Positions 1 to 7,884 of a DNA stretch of 64,000 bases are shown here, piece by piece. Below the pieces are notes generated by a model that saw nothing but the letters and a program-made list of their open reading frames with translations, did no database searches and was not told where the DNA came from. The DNA lies in NCBI RefSeq assembly GCF_965227735.1, contig NZ_OZ245776.1, positions 5,890,001-5,954,000 of the forward strand, written 5' to 3'. The stretch's first letter is position 1; every line of letters begins with the position of its first letter. The position numbers were made by a program, and so were the translations under genes. This stretch comes from Larkinella sp965227735 (lineage in GTDB: Bacteria; Bacteroidota; Bacteroidia; Cytophagales; Spirosomataceae).

Positions 1-483
1 GCCCTTCAAATGGCTGGCATCGACATGGAACATGCCGCTTTCGTCGGAGTCGAAATTGAATTTGGCCCCCAGTTTTTCAAAACCCAGAAAGTGCGTATCC
101 AGCCGCCGACGACCGATTTTGTCGCCACCGGGGCGCGGAATCCGTCCGGTCTTGAAACGGCCCAGCATAGGACCCAGCAGCATGACCGAACCCCGCAATG
201 CCGAAGCTTTTTCGCGGTAGTCGGCCGTGTCCAGGATCGAAATATCGACCTGATCGGCCTGAAAGCGATAGGAAGAAGTCGATAACTGCTTGACCTGAAC
301 GCCCAGATCGCCCAGAAGTTCGATCAATTTGTTGACGTCACGGATGTCAGGAATATTATGAATGGTAACCGGCTGATCTGTCAGCAAAACCGCACACAGA
401 ATCTGGAGCGCTTCGTTTTTAGCGCCCTGCGGACTGATTTCGCCTTTCAAATGTTGATCACCGGCAATTCGGAAAGAAGCCAT
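1..483 (-). CDS. murA: UDP-N-acetylglucosamine 1-carboxyvinyltransferase (N-terminal part; gene runs off the left edge)
   Basis: MurA transfers enolpyruvate from phosphoenolpyruvate to UDP-GlcNAc, the first committed step of peptidoglycan synthesis in the cytoplasm. Only the first 161 residues lie in the window. The N-terminus has the family signature QGAKNEAL with Lys22 and Asn23 at the substrate site, and the active-site loop reads RPGGDKIGRRRLDTH. The loop residue that is Cys115 in Escherichia coli is Asp here (residue 121, codon complementary to bases 121-123). Cys-to-Asp is established in other bacteria as giving natural fosfomycin insensitivity while keeping activity. The start ATG is complementary to 481-483. 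The DUF4290 gene lies upstream on the same strand, an arrangement familiar from Bacteroidota, with a hairpin repeat between them. Confidence 0.95.
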   Translation of the reverse strand, partial: MASFRIAGDQHLKGEISPQGAKNEALQILCAVLLTDQPVTIHNIPDIRDVNKLIELLGDLGVQVKQLSTSSYRFQADQVDISILDTADYREKASALRGSVMLLGPMLGRFKTGRIPRPGGDKIGRRRLDTHFLGFEKLGAKFNFDSDESGMFHVDASHLKG

Positions 484-489
484 ACTGTA

Positions 490-583
490 AATTATGAATT
501 ATGGATTATGAATGATGAATCGAAATGCGCCAGGCAATCGCCTGGGCGACCCGGTCATCGTTCATCGTTCATAATTCATAATT
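490..583. repeat. Intergenic inverted repeat, ATGATGAA family
   Basis: Outer arms 490-519 and 554-583 pair imperfectly; the outermost 14-15 bp (AATTATGAATTATG / its complement) are exact. An inner stem, GCGCCAGGC against GCCTGGGCG, lies near 528-549. The element fills the gap between the DUF4290 gene and murA. Related words (ATGATGAA, CGATGAA) recur in the elements at 15010-15094 and 51978-52059 and, more loosely, 42512-42582. Confidence 0.8.
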
Positions 584-595
584 GGTTCTAAATGT

Positions 596-1372
596 TTAAC
601 GTCTTTTGCGGTTGTTAGGATTGTTGCCACCTCTGAAACGGTCGTTCCGGTGTCCGCCATCGCGGTTATCACGGCCGCCGGTGCCACCATCCCGGTGGCC
701 ACGCTGTCCCTGATTGGGGTAGAAATTCGGGTTGTTCTGGCGGTTTCCTGAGGTTTCGTTTCGGTTGTAGGGTTGTCCCGATCCTTCGTTCCGGCCGTGC
801 GAAGGCCCGCTGGGTGTCCGGCGGGGCGGTTGATCTCCCGTTCGTTCGCGCGGGGTGGCATCGACAAAACCGTTGGTTCGGATCGACATGATGTCGGCGT
901 GGAGTTTGCCGTTCGCCATCTCGTCGAGGTTGGTCAGAATTGTCTCATCTTCCACAGCCTCCTTGTTCCAGGTCGAATAAAACGTCTTCATCAACTTGGC
1001 CATATACGAAACAAAGGCCAGGCGCTCTTCAGAATCTTCCAGCGAAATGGCTTTGGCAATCAGGAGGTTAATGTTTTGCCCATAGTGCTTGTAACGCAAA
1101 CCGTGGGTATTATACGGAACGGGCTGCGGCTTTTTCCCCAGGACATCCGCCGTCGGGGGCGGGTAAGGGCTGTCCACATCGAGCCTGAAGCCCGACATGA
1201 TGTAGAGGTCGTCCCACAATTTATTATAGTAGTCCTGATTATCCCGCATGTTGGGATGGATCTGCCGCATCAGTTCTACCAGGATGTGCGCGTAGCGGGT
1301 GCGCTTTTCGCGGTCTTCGATAGTCTGTAGATGTTCGACTAATTTTTGGATGTTGCTGCCGTACTCTTTCAA
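596..1372 (-). CDS. DUF4290 domain-containing protein
   Basis: A 258-residue cytoplasmic protein of unknown function from a family that, to my knowledge, is confined to Bacteroidota and often sits next to murA, as here. Residues 1 to about 170 form the conserved helical part (EYGSNIQKLVEHLQTIEDRE near the start). From about residue 170 the chain is a low-complexity tail rich in Arg, Gly, Asn and Asp, resembling the RGG-like tails of RNA-binding proteins; RNA binding is inference only. The start is a TTG (complement of 1370-1372). No ATG lies upstream in frame near the conserved N-terminus, and a candidate TAnnTTTG promoter element lies about 30 bp upstream, which leaves little room for a longer start. 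Confidence 0.85.
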   Translation of the reverse strand: MKEYGSNIQKLVEHLQTIEDREKRTRYAHILVELMRQIHPNMRDNQDYYNKLWDDLYIMSGFRLDVDSPYPPPTADVLGKKPQPVPYNTHGLRYKHYGQNINLLIAKAISLEDSEERLAFVSYMAKLMKTFYSTWNKEAVEDETILTNLDEMANGKLHADIMSIRTNGFVDATPRERTGDQPPRRTPSGPSHGRNEGSGQPYNRNETSGNRQNNPNFYPNQGQRGHRDGGTGGRDNRDGGHRNDRFRGGNNPNNRKRR

Positions 1373-1401
1373 TCGATTGGGGCGTCTATGGTATGTTTAG
1401 A

Positions 1402-1409
1402 CAAAAGTA
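1402..1409 (-). promoter_or_regulatory. Candidate Bacteroidota -7 box for the DUF4290-murA genes
   Basis: On the minus strand the sequence reads TACTTTTG, matching the Bacteroidota TAnnTTTG consensus. It lies about 30 bp upstream of the TTG start of the DUF4290 gene. I do not see a convincing -33 TTG at the usual distance, so the assignment is tentative. Confidence 0.35.
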
Positions 1410-1493
1410 ACAAAAAAAGTCTTGCACCATCATTAATCCTTTCGTGAGCGTCGACGACCGGAACAAGCGTCGAAAAGTTGCTGTTGGAAAAGC

Positions 1494-2867
1494 ATGAAGC
1501 AGTGGTACCAGATGTATAAACCGGAACTTGCCGACACCATTCGGCTGAGCATTCCGATTGTGATTGCCCAGTTGGGGGTGGTATTGATGGGCGTTACCGA
1601 CGACTTGTTTGTTGGGCGGCTGTTGGGAGCCATTCCGTTGGCGGGGGCGGGTTTGTCGGTCTCGCTGTCTTTTCTGGTATCGAGCATTGGCGTCGGCGGT
1701 CTGTCGGTGGTGGCTGCGCTGGTGTCGCAGGCTCGCGGGCGCAACGATGCCGCCGAGATCAACCGGTTGTTCCGGGCGGGTTTGTGGGTGGCTCTCTGGC
1801 TGGGTTTGGCACTGGGGCTGGTTGGGGTCGGTGTGGCCTACTTTTATGATCAGTTTGGACAGACGCCGGAGGTCACCGAAATTGGCCGGACTTTCCTGCT
1901 CATTCTCAGTCTGTCGAACATTCCGCTGTTTCTGTTTATTGCCGCCCGGCAGTTGTGCGACGGTCTTTCGCATCCGCGAATTGCCCTGATCATCACCTTG
2001 CTGGCTCTCATTCTGAATGCGTTGCTCAATTATGTTCTAATCAAGGGCGTCGGCCCTTTTCCGGCACTGGGCGTTCAGGGCTCGGCGCTGGGAACACTGC
2101 TTTCACGCAGCTTCATGGCAGCCGCGATCATTCTCTACATTCGGCGAAACAGCCTGTTTCAGGCTTACTTCCTGCCTTCGTTTCAAACGCTGCGGGTGAG
2201 CAGGCACATTCGTCAGATTCTGCAACTGGGCCTGCCGGGTGGTTTTACGTTTTTCTTTGAAGTGGCGACGTTTTCGCTGGCGGCCATGATGGCAGGCTGG
2301 CTCGGAACCGACCAACTGGCCGCGCACCAGATTGCCATCAACATGGCATCGATCACCTATATGATGGCCACCGGGATTTCGGCTGCGGGTTCCATTCGGA
2401 TTAGCCGTGCGCTGGGTCGCTCCAACCTGACCGCCGTGCGACGGGCCGGGGTAGCGGCTTTGTGGCTGGTTTTGGTGTTCATGGGTCTACCGGCGGTGGT
2501 TTTTCTGACCGCTAACGACTGGCTGGTGAGCTGGTATATCCGGGACCATGCCGAGGTGGCCGCCATCGCGGCTTCGCTGGTCATCATGGCCGGTTTTTTC
2601 CAACTGTCCGACGGCATTCAGGTGGTTGGAATCGGCATGTTGCGCGGTTTGTCGGACGTCAACACGCCCACCATCATCAGTTTGTTTGCTTACTGGATCA
2701 TCGGCTTGCCCCTGAGTTATGTGCTGGGATTCTGGTTTAACCTGGGCGCGATCGGGATCTGGATCGGTTTGCTGGCCGGTTTGACGATGGCGGCCATTCT
2801 GTTCCCCATCCGGTTTTTCCGACTGGTTCGGCAGATCAAACCGGATGCAGTCGAAAAAACCGTTTAG
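1494..2867 (+). CDS. MATE family multidrug efflux transporter
   Basis: A 457-residue inner-membrane antiporter of the MATE superfamily, expected to export cationic drugs or metabolites in exchange for Na+ or H+. The length and about twelve hydrophobic segments match the family. The N-terminal half has the typical pattern of a polar helix start (SIPIVIAQLGVVLMGVTDDLFVGRL) followed by GAxSLAxxV-like glycine-rich stretches, and the two halves resemble each other as expected for an internal repeat. The ATG at 1494 precedes the first helix directly. It is divergent from the DUF4290 gene and followed 19 bp later by the DUF1648 gene, so the two may be cotranscribed. Substrate cannot be told from sequence. 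Confidence 0.9.
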   Translation: MKQWYQMYKPELADTIRLSIPIVIAQLGVVLMGVTDDLFVGRLLGAIPLAGAGLSVSLSFLVSSIGVGGLSVVAALVSQARGRNDAAEINRLFRAGLWVALWLGLALGLVGVGVAYFYDQFGQTPEVTEIGRTFLLILSLSNIPLFLFIAARQLCDGLSHPRIALIITLLALILNALLNYVLIKGVGPFPALGVQGSALGTLLSRSFMAAAIILYIRRNSLFQAYFLPSFQTLRVSRHIRQILQLGLPGGFTFFFEVATFSLAAMMAGWLGTDQLAAHQIAINMASITYMMATGISAAGSIRISRALGRSNLTAVRRAGVAALWLVLVFMGLPAVVFLTANDWLVSWYIRDHAEVAAIAASLVIMAGFFQLSDGIQVVGIGMLRGLSDVNTPTIISLFAYWIIGLPLSYVLGFWFNLGAIGIWIGLLAGLTMAAILFPIRFFRLVRQIKPDAVEKTV

Positions 2868-2886
2868 AACTCTTTACTAAATTGAC

Positions 2887-3384
2887 ATGAAACCTCTGCT
2901 ATCCACCGCCGTTCCACGAACGGAACGTCTGCTGAACGCCCTGACCTTGCTGTTGCTGGTCGGGCAGATTGTTCTGATTATCGGCTATTATGCGCAACTG
3001 CCCGAAACCATCCCGGTTCATTTTGGTCTGGCCGGAAAACCGGATCGCTGGGGTAGTCGAGGGCAACTGTTTATTGTGCCGGGGCTGTCGGCGTTTATTT
3101 TTCTTTTATTCTGGAGCTTCCGTTCCATCCCGACCGATTTTTACAACATGCCCTTTCCGATAACAGACGAAAACCGGGATCGTCAACTGCGGAATGCGCA
3201 TGAAATGCTAGCCATGCTGTCACTGGCATTCATGACCTTCATGATTTGGACGCTCTGGAACTGGTTGCTGGCGGCATCGAATACCAATCCCATTCATACG
3301 AAAGGGATTCCAGTCGTTCTTTTTGTACTGACGTTGATCGGTATTTCTATTTTTTATGCCATCCGGGTCTACCGCTGGAAATGA
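2887..3384 (+). CDS. DUF1648 domain-containing membrane protein
   Basis: A 165-residue protein with four predicted membrane segments (about residues 16-38, 58-77, 107-129 and 140-163). The loop after the first helix carries the DUF1648 signature, here ETIPVHFGLAGKPDRWG, which in this family faces the outside and has the pattern P-x-H-F-x2-x-G-x-P-D-x-W-G. The same domain occurs in SdpI-type immunity proteins of Bacillus, but this short form lacks enough context to claim immunity. It begins 19 bp after the MATE gene and may share its transcript. Confidence 0.8.
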   Translation: MKPLLSTAVPRTERLLNALTLLLLVGQIVLIIGYYAQLPETIPVHFGLAGKPDRWGSRGQLFIVPGLSAFIFLLFWSFRSIPTDFYNMPFPITDENRDRQLRNAHEMLAMLSLAFMTFMIWTLWNWLLAASNTNPIHTKGIPVVLFVLTLIGISIFYAIRVYRWK

Positions 3385-3395
3385 CTGGAAAATGA

Positions 3396-3578
3396 TCAGG
3401 CTGCGTCTTTGGTGCTCCGAATCAGACTAATCCCGGAAAAGAAGAAAATGCCGCCCATGATGAGGTAAATCCAGGACGCCCGGGCGACGCCCCCGCTGGT
3501 CAGATCCATGCCGCCGTAGATCAGGCCGATCAGTCCGGCCAATGTTAGTATAATTCCGAAAATACTTTTTACGCTCAT
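3396..3578 (-). CDS. Small two-helix membrane protein
   Basis: A 60-residue hydrophobic protein with two predicted membrane helices (about residues 6-26 and 35-53) joined by a short polar turn, and a charged C-terminus. I do not recognise the family. It converges on the DUF1648 gene with only 11 bp between the stop codons. The uninterrupted frame, an ATG start and a sensible two-helix topology support it as a real gene; function unknown. Confidence 0.6.
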   Translation of the reverse strand: MSVKSIFGIILTLAGLIGLIYGGMDLTSGGVARASWIYLIMGGIFFFSGISLIRSTKDAA

Positions 3579-3745
3579 GGTTGTTCAAGTGAGTGGTTTG
3601 TAGGCTATAAACTATTTTTGGTGAAAATTGTCTGCTGCGGAAAGGGGATCTTTTTTCGGGCCTGATGAACTGCGGTCGGCCTTTTGTTTTTTTTCAACAC
3701 ATTCGTTCCTAATTTCGCCGGTTCCCTGACCGGTTTTCGCCTTGT

Positions 3746-6700
3746 ATGTTTAAAATTCCCGCCCCTACCTTTTCATCCCTCGTGCAATCGTTCGAAGGAG
3801 AACTCTACCACGACCAATCTCCCGAACACGAAGCCATGCGCCTGCTCTATGCCACGGATGCGTCGGTGTATCAGGAAAAACCGCTGGCCGTTGCCCTTCC
3901 CAAAACGCCGGAAGACATCAAGCGGCTGGTGCGGTTTGCCCGCCAAAACCAGACGTCACTGATTCCGAGAGCCGCCGGAACGTCGCTGGCCGGGCAGGTA
4001 GTCGGTGGGGGCATCGTGGCCGATTGTTCCAAATATTTTTCGAACATACTGGAAATCAATTCCGAAGAAGGTTGGGTTCGGGTTCAGCCGGGGGTGATCC
4101 GTGACGATCTGAATGCGGTTTTAAAACCGCACGGCCTGATGTTTGGCCCGGAAACCTCAACCGCCAGCCGGGCGATGGTGGGCGGAATGATCGGCAACAA
4201 CTCCTGCGGGCTGCACTCGATTGTCTGGGGCAGCACGCGCCACCACCTGCTGGAAGTGAAAGCGATCCTGAGCGATGGTGCCGAAGTGACCTTCCGGAGC
4301 TTGAGCCGCGAGGAATTTGATGGCAAATGCCGGGGTGTCGGGGTCGTGAGTCCGCTCGAACAGCGGTTGTATCAGCAGGTTCGCGATCTGCTCAGTGGAT
4401 CACAAAATCAGAAACAGATTCGGGCCGGTTTTCCTAAACCGACGATTACGCGCCGGAATACGGGCTATGCGCTCGATGAATTACTGCCGTTTTTTGAACC
4501 CTTGTCGGACAACGCTGGTCGGGATTTCGCTGGGGATGCTGGTCGAGATTTGCAATCTCGACCCTCTCTGTCGCGGATTTATAATCCGCAGTCCGTTCAC
4601 GTAAATTTGGATGAGAATTTACATCTTGGTTCAGATAAAACTGCGGATTACAAATCCGCGACAGAAGGGGTCGAGATTGCAAATCTCGACCAGCATCCCC
4701 CCCAAAGGCCCGACCAGTGGTTCAATTTCTGCAAACTCATTGCGGGCTCGGAAGGAACGCTCTGTTTTATTACGGAAGCCAAACTGAACCTGCTGCCGCT
4801 ACCGCCGAAAAAAAGTGCGCTGGTTTGCGCCCATTTTGTCACCATCCGGCAGTCGCTGGAAGCCAATCTGGTGGCCCTGGAACACCGCTGCTCGGCTTCC
4901 GAACTGGTCGACGATTACATTCTGCAACTGACCAAAGGCAATATTGAGCAGGCCAAAAACCGGGATTTCGTCGAGGGCGACCCCAAAGCGGTGTTGATGG
5001 TCGAGTTTTTTGAAGACACCGTTGACGCCGTCACCGAAAGAGCCAATCGACTCATTGCTGCGCTGAAGGAAAAGGGGTTAGGCTACGCGTTCCCGGTTTT
5101 GTTCGACCAGGAAGCCGTGAAAGCCTGGAACCTGCGGAAGGCCGGGTTGAGCATTATGTACAACATTCCGGGCGACGATAAACCGGCGAACGTCATCGAA
5201 GACTGCGCCGTGGATGTCCGCGATTTGCCCGACTACATTGACGAGCTGGACCGAATGGCCGCCGAAAAGCACGGCCTGACGCTCGAATATTCGGCCCACG
5301 CCGGGGCGGGCGAACTCCACGTATTGCCACTGATCAACCTGAAGTCGAACGAAGGCCGGTTACAGTTTCGCGCCTTGCTGGCCGATACGGCGGAGTTAGT
5401 AAAAAAATACGGCGGTTCGCTGTCGGGCGAACACGGCGACGGGCGCTTGCGGGGGGAGTTTATTCCGTACATGATTGGCGACGCTAACTTTCGGTTGGTG
5501 CAGGACATCAAGCGGATGTGGGACCCGCAGCGCATTTTTAATCCGGGGAAAATCGTGGATACCCCGCCGATGAACGAGTTTTTGCGGTATCAGCCTGATC
5601 AGAAACCGCTTCCGATCGACACCATTTTTGATTTTTCGGCGGAAGACGGTATTCTCAATCTAGCGGAAAAATGTAGTGGATCAGGCGATTGTCGAAAAAC
5701 CGCCGTTACGGGTGGAACGATGTGTCCCAGCTACATGGCAACCCGACGGGAGCGCGATACGACCCGGGCGCGGGCCAATATTCTCCGCCAGTTTCTGACC
5801 AACTCCGACAAAGCCAATCAGTTCGATCACGAGGAAATCAAGGAAGTGATGGATTTGTGTTTGTCCTGCAAAGGGTGCAAATCCGAATGCCCGTCGAGTG
5901 TCGACATCAGCCGGATGAAAGCGGAGTTTTTGCAGCATTATTACGACGCCAACGGAACGCCGATGCGCTCCCGGCTGATTGGTAATTTTACGAAACTGAT
6001 GTCGCTGGCGAGTCTGGCTCCCTGGGCTTACAACGCGATTTACGACACGCCCGCGCTTCGGCGGGTGGCCAACCGGATGGCCGGTTTTCACCCGGATCGA
6101 ACCATGCCGGAACTGGCGGGAACAACCTTGAAGAACTGGTGGAAAAACCGGGCGGTTACGGCGCATAAAAACCACCGAACCGTCTACCTCTTTTGCGATG
6201 AATTTACGAATTACAACGACGTGGAAGTCGGCCGGAAAACTATACAGTTGCTTGAACGGCTGGGCTATGACGTGATCATTCCCGACCATCTGGAAAGCGG
6301 ACGGACGTATCTGTCGAAAGGACTGGTGCGGGATGCGCAGAAGATTGCCATCGAAAACGTAAACCGCTTGAAGGACCTGATTTCCGCTGAAACTCCCTTG
6401 ATTGGTGTTGAACCGTCGGCTATTCTGGGATTCCGGGACGAATACGCGGATCTGATGCCGCCGGAATTGAAAGCAGCCGCCCAGCATCTGGCCAAGCATT
6501 CGTTGCTGGTCGATGAGTTTATTGCACTGGAAATGGACCGGGGCAACATTATTAAAACCGCCTTTACGTCCGAAAAACGACTGATCAAATTGCACGGCCA
6601 CTGCCACCAGAAAGCCCTGGCGTCGCAGGTGCCGACGAAGAAAATGCTGTCATTTCCCGAAAACTACGAAGTGCAACTGATTCCTTCCGGTTGTTGCGGG

Positions 6701-6904
6701 ATGGCGGGGTCGTTTGGCTACGAAAAAGAGCATTACGCGCTGTCGATGCAGGTAGGTGAACTGGTGTTGTTTCCGACGGTCCGTGAGCAACCTGCGGAAG
6801 TGTTGATTGCCGCGCCCGGAACCAGTTGCCGCCATCAAATCAAAGATGGAACAGGACGTCTGGCCAAACATCCGGCGGAAATCCTGTTCGATGCCCTCAA
6901 CTAG
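3746..6904 (+). CDS. FAD-linked oxidase with C-terminal Fe-S/CCG domains (D-lactate/glycolate/2-hydroxyacid dehydrogenase type), with a translated palindromic insert
   Basis: A 1052-residue fusion of a flavin dehydrogenase and a GlpC-like electron-transfer module, similar to YdiJ. Such enzymes oxidise D-2-hydroxyacids and pass electrons to the quinone pool. The FAD-binding PCMH domain covers about residues 45-370 (RAAGTSLAGQVVGGG near 75; SEGTL near 333), then an FAD-oxidase C-terminal domain to about 630 (GEHGDGR near 570). Cysteine clusters follow near 642-665 and 704-716 (CLSCKGCKSECP), then CCG-type motifs HCHQKA near 950 and SGCCGMAG near 981. Residues about 263-318 are encoded by a long DNA palindrome (4532-4700) between conserved blocks RRNTGYALDELLP and FCKLIAGSEGTL, which lie much closer together in ordinary homologues. 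The frame stays open, so the enzyme is probably made with an extra loop. Substrate unknown. Confidence 0.92.
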   Translation: MFKIPAPTFSSLVQSFEGELYHDQSPEHEAMRLLYATDASVYQEKPLAVALPKTPEDIKRLVRFARQNQTSLIPRAAGTSLAGQVVGGGIVADCSKYFSNILEINSEEGWVRVQPGVIRDDLNAVLKPHGLMFGPETSTASRAMVGGMIGNNSCGLHSIVWGSTRHHLLEVKAILSDGAEVTFRSLSREEFDGKCRGVGVVSPLEQRLYQQVRDLLSGSQNQKQIRAGFPKPTITRRNTGYALDELLPFFEPLSDNAGRDFAGDAGRDLQSRPSLSRIYNPQSVHVNLDENLHLGSDKTADYKSATEGVEIANLDQHPPQRPDQWFNFCKLIAGSEGTLCFITEAKLNLLPLPPKKSALVCAHFVTIRQSLEANLVALEHRCSASELVDDYILQLTKGNIEQAKNRDFVEGDPKAVLMVEFFEDTVDAVTERANRLIAALKEKGLGYAFPVLFDQEAVKAWNLRKAGLSIMYNIPGDDKPANVIEDCAVDVRDLPDYIDELDRMAAEKHGLTLEYSAHAGAGELHVLPLINLKSNEGRLQFRALLADTAELVKKYGGSLSGEHGDGRLRGEFIPYMIGDANFRLVQDIKRMWDPQRIFNPGKIVDTPPMNEFLRYQPDQKPLPIDTIFDFSAEDGILNLAEKCSGSGDCRKTAVTGGTMCPSYMATRRERDTTRARANILRQFLTNSDKANQFDHEEIKEVMDLCLSCKGCKSECPSSVDISRMKAEFLQHYYDANGTPMRSRLIGNFTKLMSLASLAPWAYNAIYDTPALRRVANRMAGFHPDRTMPELAGTTLKNWWKNRAVTAHKNHRTVYLFCDEFTNYNDVEVGRKTIQLLERLGYDVIIPDHLESGRTYLSKGLVRDAQKIAIENVNRLKDLISAETPLIGVEPSAILGFRDEYADLMPPELKAAAQHLAKHSLLVDEFIALEMDRGNIIKTAFTSEKRLIKLHGHCHQKALASQVPTKKMLSFPENYEVQLIPSGCCGMAGSFGYEKEHYALSMQVGELVLFPTVREQPAEVLIAAPGTSCRHQIKDGTGRLAKHPAEILFDALN
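4532..4700. repeat. Palindromic element inserted in frame in the FAD/Fe-S dehydrogenase gene
   Basis: Arms 4532-4592 and 4640-4700 are inverted copies, 58 of 61 bases matching, around a 47-base centre that itself holds GTAAATT/AATTTAC. Each arm is built of two smaller palindromes: GGTCGAGATT-TGC-AATCTCGACC and GCGGATT-TAT-AATCCGC. Because of the symmetry, the opposite strand encodes nearly the same peptide. The element adds about 56 residues to the enzyme without a stop or frameshift. Confidence 0.95.
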
Positions 6905-6923
6905 AAACCAGAATCAGGTACTC

Positions 6924-7805
6924 TTATTCTACACAGTTGTACTGGTACGTTTGCCGGTAGTGCCGGTCGGCAGGAAAGGTGTCGGTCGGAACCGCCAGGC
7001 GGGAAAGTTGGATGGCCTGCAGCGGGTTGAAATTTCCGTCATAATTGGTCGTAAACTGACTGGATTCCTGTAATGTAATCGCTCCGTTGGTGTCTCTGGT
7101 TTTTCGGGTAAAGCCCTTGCAGTCATAACGTTGCAAGTATCGTGCAATGTCAGCTTCGGCGGGGTTGGTCAGGGCCAGCAGCGCCAGTACAATGGCTTGC
7201 CCCGAGTCGTAAAAGGGAGAATGATTGTCGGCGCTTTGCTCAAAAGTTACTTCTTCTTCGGTTCGGGAACCATCCTTATACCCATTCTGAACCGATTGTG
7301 AAACCAGATCTACAGTATTATGGGCAATGGTATCGTACGAAAACTGAAATGTTCGGCTGGCAATAAAGGAATTGGTCGGCAACGTCACCCGCGTCTCAAC
7401 CAGGCGGATTAAACGGACCGTACGATCGACGGAATCGTAAAAAAGTGAAAACACGGATTGCTCTTTGTTGTTGACCACATACGACGCTTTTTCGACCCGT
7501 TCGAGGGCATTGTAATCGAGACTCAGTACGATCGAACGGTCTTCAGTGTAGGCGGACGCAATTTTTCCGCCCAGGTAGTCAAATCGAAACGAGATGGAAC
7601 GGTTGGGAGTCGTACTGGTATACGACCTGAGCTGGCCATTGTTATAGGCAAAGGTCTGCCTGCCCATTTCCTGCTGGTTATCATCTCTTTGCTGGTAGCG
7701 AACCATTTCAGTAACCAGACAAACCGTGTCGGCAGGAGTGGGATTTTTGAGCGTACAAGCAACCAGCATGAGGGCTATTCCTCCGTAGCCAAACCATTTT
7801 TTCAT
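6924..7805 (-). CDS. Predicted lipoprotein of unknown function
   Basis: A 293-residue protein starting at the ATG complementary to 7803-7805. This gives a clean lipoprotein signal peptide, MKKWFGYGGIALMLVAC, with lipid attachment at Cys17. A frame extending 12 residues further upstream would bury the signal and is less likely. The mature part has repeating short beta-type segments (YNNGQLRSYTS, FRFDYLGGKIASAYTEDRSI) resembling YD-repeat or DUF4595-like Bacteroidota surface proteins, but I cannot assign a family firmly. It converges on the dehydrogenase gene. Probable location: periplasmic or outer-membrane lipoprotein. Confidence 0.75.
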   Translation of the reverse strand: MKKWFGYGGIALMLVACTLKNPTPADTVCLVTEMVRYQQRDDNQQEMGRQTFAYNNGQLRSYTSTTPNRSISFRFDYLGGKIASAYTEDRSIVLSLDYNALERVEKASYVVNNKEQSVFSLFYDSVDRTVRLIRLVETRVTLPTNSFIASRTFQFSYDTIAHNTVDLVSQSVQNGYKDGSRTEEEVTFEQSADNHSPFYDSGQAIVLALLALTNPAEADIARYLQRYDCKGFTRKTRDTNGAITLQESSQFTTNYDGNFNPLQAIQLSRLAVPTDTFPADRHYRQTYQYNCVE

Positions 7806-7884
7806 ATGTAAAGATGCCCGGAACAACAACTGAACCGCCAAAATACGAACTATTTGTCAAAATGTCGTAGTTTCGATAGACGGG

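Noticed and set aside
1386..1973. 195-codon minus-strand frame at the MATE gene start
   Set aside because: Gln- and Arg-rich shadow of the MATE coding region.
4446..4682. Open frame on the minus strand inside the dehydrogenase gene
   Set aside because: It reads the same palindrome from the other side, giving nearly the same peptide as the plus strand, and lacks family similarity.
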